From NCBI RefSeq assembly GCF_001902295.1, contig NZ_CP018335.1, forward strand, positions 1,302,001-1,366,000: a stretch of DNA of 64,000 bases, written 5' to 3'. Of this stretch, positions 62,694 to 64,000 are shown piece after piece. Made by a program: the position numbers and the translations under genes. The DNA comes from Clostridium kluyveri (GTDB taxonomy: Bacteria; Bacillota; Clostridia; Clostridiales; Clostridiaceae). How positions within the stretch are numbered: the stretch's first letter is position 1; each line of letters starts with the position of its first letter. The notes below the pieces were generated by a model. That model was given only the letters and a program-made list of their open reading frames with translations, was not told where the DNA came from and did no database searches.

Positions 62694-63065
62694 ATGAAAG
62701 TTCACGAATCAGCAGAAAATTATTTGGAAACTATATTGGTGTTAAATAAACGGAATGGTACTGTGAGGTCAATTGATATTGTAAGAGAATTAGGTTTTTC
62801 AAAGCCCAGCATAAGTGTGGCTATGAAAAATTTGAGGCAGAATAATTACATAGTTATGGATGATGAAGGATATATCGAACTCACTTCAGAAGGATTTGAA
62901 ATAGCTGCTAAAATGTATGAACGTCATACTATTATTTCGAAGTTGTTAGTTAAACTAGGAGTGGATGAAAAAAAGGCGGTAGAGGATGCATGTAGGATTG
63001 AACATGTAATCAGTGAGGAAAGCTTTGAAGCGATAAAAAAAGCAGCAGGTAAGATGAGCAGGTGA
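62694..63065 (+). CDS. DtxR/MntR-family metal-dependent regulator (short form)
   Basis: A 123-residue regulator made of the winged-helix domain (VRELGFSKPSISVAMKNLRQ is the recognition helix region) and the dimerisation/metal domain, with no SH3 domain. It is shorter than MntR (about 140). By alignment with MntR, Asp8 is Asn9, Glu11 is Glu12, His77 is His78, Glu99 is Cys100, Glu102 is Glu103 and His103 is His104. The Cys in this site is the iron-type residue of DtxR, so iron rather than manganese is likelier. RBS AGGAAGTGA. An RNA-like fold lies just after the stop. Confidence 0.88.
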   Translation: MKVHESAENYLETILVLNKRNGTVRSIDIVRELGFSKPSISVAMKNLRQNNYIVMDDEGYIELTSEGFEIAAKMYERHTIISKLLVKLGVDEKKAVEDACRIEHVISEESFEAIKKAAGKMSR

Positions 63066-63071
63066 TTTCCA

Positions 63072-63125
63072 ATGGGGACTGGCAGGAGATAGACCATAAG
63101 GCTCAGTACCTGTCTTAACCCATTT
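63072..63125 (+). ncRNA. Possible structured RNA after the DtxR-type gene
   Basis: Nested stems are visible: AATGGG with CCCATT outside, GGCAGG with CCTGTC (one wobble) inside, and unpaired GACT / TTAA between. The stretch is far more GC-rich than its surroundings. I cannot match it to a riboswitch class. It might be a metal-sensing leader, a stable RNA or a 3' UTR fold. Confidence 0.35.
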
Positions 63126-63252
63126 TCCGAGGATGGTAATTTACCTTATACGATTTTACATAAATTTCAACATTTATCGTCAATAAAAAATTTAAAGACC
63201 ATTTGGATTAAAAAAAGTCTAAACAGAGTAGTAATAAAAAATAAATTTTTAT

Positions 63253-63295
63253 ATAATAGCATTAGTTAGTTATATCTAACTGATGCTATTATATT
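63253..63295 (+). terminator. Hairpin terminator downstream of the DtxR-type gene
   Basis: Seventeen base pairs (63253-63269 with 63276-63292, one wobble) with a six-base loop. The T tract after it is short. It probably ends the regulator transcript together with the structure before it. Confidence 0.75.
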
Positions 63296-63519
63296 TGATG
63301 TGCCCAAATATCAAATTCCTTTCAGGCCCACTCTAACATATGTTTTTCTCAATATTTTAAGAAAGCATTTAACCATTAAATTAAGATTTGGTAAGTTGTG
63401 AAGGTAAATGATAATGAGTAACATTCGATATGCATTTTCATTCGAAAACAAGTATGGTTCTGAATGAAAATTTCATATTAACAAATTGTATTCAAATAAA
63501 ACATTAAGGGGGGATCTAT

Positions 63520-64000
63520 TTGAGATTAAAGAAAATCTTAGGATTAATAGTGGGTGTGGTAATGTTATTTTCAACCACTGTTTTTGCAGAGTCTTCATAT
63601 TCTTTGGACCAAAAAAGGATTTTTGGAAAAGACAGGTATGAAACTTCATCACTCATAAGCAAAAGTGGTTGGGAAAGTGCTTCTAGTGTAGTAATATGCA
63701 ATGGAGAAAATTTTCCAGATGCACTTTGCGCTGCACCTCTTGCAAAGAAGTATAATGCACCAATTTTACTTACCAGCAAATCGGGTTTAAGTGAAAGTAC
63801 AAAGGAAGAATTATCAAGGCTAAATCCTGATAAAGTGATAATTATAGGTGGAAATGGAGTTATACCTGACAAGGTAATATCTGAAATAAAAACTGCAGCA
63901 CCTAAGGCTAGCGATGTAACAAGACTAGGAGGAACTACAAGATACGATACTTCAAAAATGATTGCGGATAAAGTTGGAAAAAGTTCTTCAATAGTGTTGG
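63520..64000 (+). CDS. Secreted cell-wall-binding-repeat protein (3' end outside window)
   Basis: The first 160 codons of an exported protein. GGGGGGATC lies before TTG 63520, which gives MRLKKILGLIVGVVMLFSTT and cleavage after VFAES. CWB2-type wall-binding repeats follow: FGKDRYETSSLISKSGW, then NGENFPDALCAAPLAKKYNA, PILLTSKSGLS and VIIIGGNGVIPDKV, and a second begins RLGGTTRYDTSKMIADKV. It is the same anchor type as in the 1234-residue protein at 27483, but what it carries is beyond the window. The frame is open to the last base. Confidence 0.9.
   Translation, partial: MRLKKILGLIVGVVMLFSTTVFAESSYSLDQKRIFGKDRYETSSLISKSGWESASSVVICNGENFPDALCAAPLAKKYNAPILLTSKSGLSESTKEELSRLNPDKVIIIGGNGVIPDKVISEIKTAAPKASDVTRLGGTTRYDTSKMIADKVGKSSSIVL

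Larger units (their letters stand above)
63066..63519 (+). other. Gap between the DtxR-type regulator and the last wall-protein gene
   Basis: No gene in 454 nt. It contains a nested-stem structure (63072-63125), a 17-bp hairpin terminator (63253-63295) and a dyad TTTTCATTC / GAATGAAAA near 63436-63470, in the likely promoter region of the downstream gene. Confidence 0.65.

Noticed and set aside
1..64000. tRNA, rRNA or CRISPR array
   Set aside because: No cloverleaf with a CCA-end pattern, no rRNA-like GC-rich block and no regularly spaced repeats were seen by eye; a covariance scan would be needed to exclude them fully.

Overview
The window is low-GC Firmicute DNA with strong purine-rich Shine-Dalgarno sites, frequent GTG/TTG starts, rho-independent terminators, an S-box, a T-box, and gerA-type germination genes. 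These point to a spore-forming Clostridium. The ethanol-utilising microcompartment cluster (etuA, etuB, two CoA-acylating aldehyde dehydrogenases, three Fe alcohol dehydrogenases) matches what I remember of Clostridium kluyveri, the ethanol-acetate fermenter. That species call comes from memory of the locus, not from a search.

Region 1 (1-18765) is an unusual nitrogenase-like locus. It holds two Fe-protein genes (one cut by the window start), four D-type and three K-type component-1 subunits, a complete NifB, and an ABC importer of the sulfonate/nitrate/taurine type with three permeases. The nifB-importer operon has its own sigma-A promoter and a SAM-I (S-box) riboswitch with a terminator, followed by a second attenuator-like hairpin. 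There is no nifE, nifN, nifV or anfG/vnfG, and the D subunits lack the usual MoFe active-site sequences. The locus is therefore better read as a SAM/methionine-repressed sulfur-scavenging reductase system, of the methylthio-alkane reductase kind or a relative, than as N2 fixation.

Region 2 (18766-33016) holds a five-gene peptide/nickel-type ABC importer behind an attenuator-like leader, the tRNA methyltransferase mnmM, and an OmpR-type two-component pair. It then has a 1234-residue surface protein (cell-wall-binding repeats plus eight copies of an unfamiliar Cys/Asp-rich domain) and a SafE-like membrane protein with a cupredoxin-like domain that ends in the same unfamiliar domain. Region 3 (33017-45887) is mixed: a soluble chemotaxis receptor, an SDH-type Clp-fold protease coupled to a 58-residue ORF, an Hsp20-like protein, gerKA-gerKB, a DUF3231 protein, two iron alcohol dehydrogenases and topoisomerase III.

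Region 4 (45888-57440) is the ethanol microcompartment. A PocR-domain sensor kinase and an AraC-type response regulator are divergent from etuA-etuB. Then follows a duplicated array ald-adh, ald-adh, adh. Both aldehyde dehydrogenases and only the middle alcohol dehydrogenase end in the same linker plus short amphipathic tail, a likely encapsulation tag. Ethanol would be oxidised to acetaldehyde and then acetyl-CoA inside or at the shell. Region 5 (57441-64000) has an amino-acid permease, a T-box-controlled ilvC-ilvB pair, a small DtxR-family regulator followed by a possible structured RNA, and the start of another cell-wall-binding-repeat protein that runs off the window.
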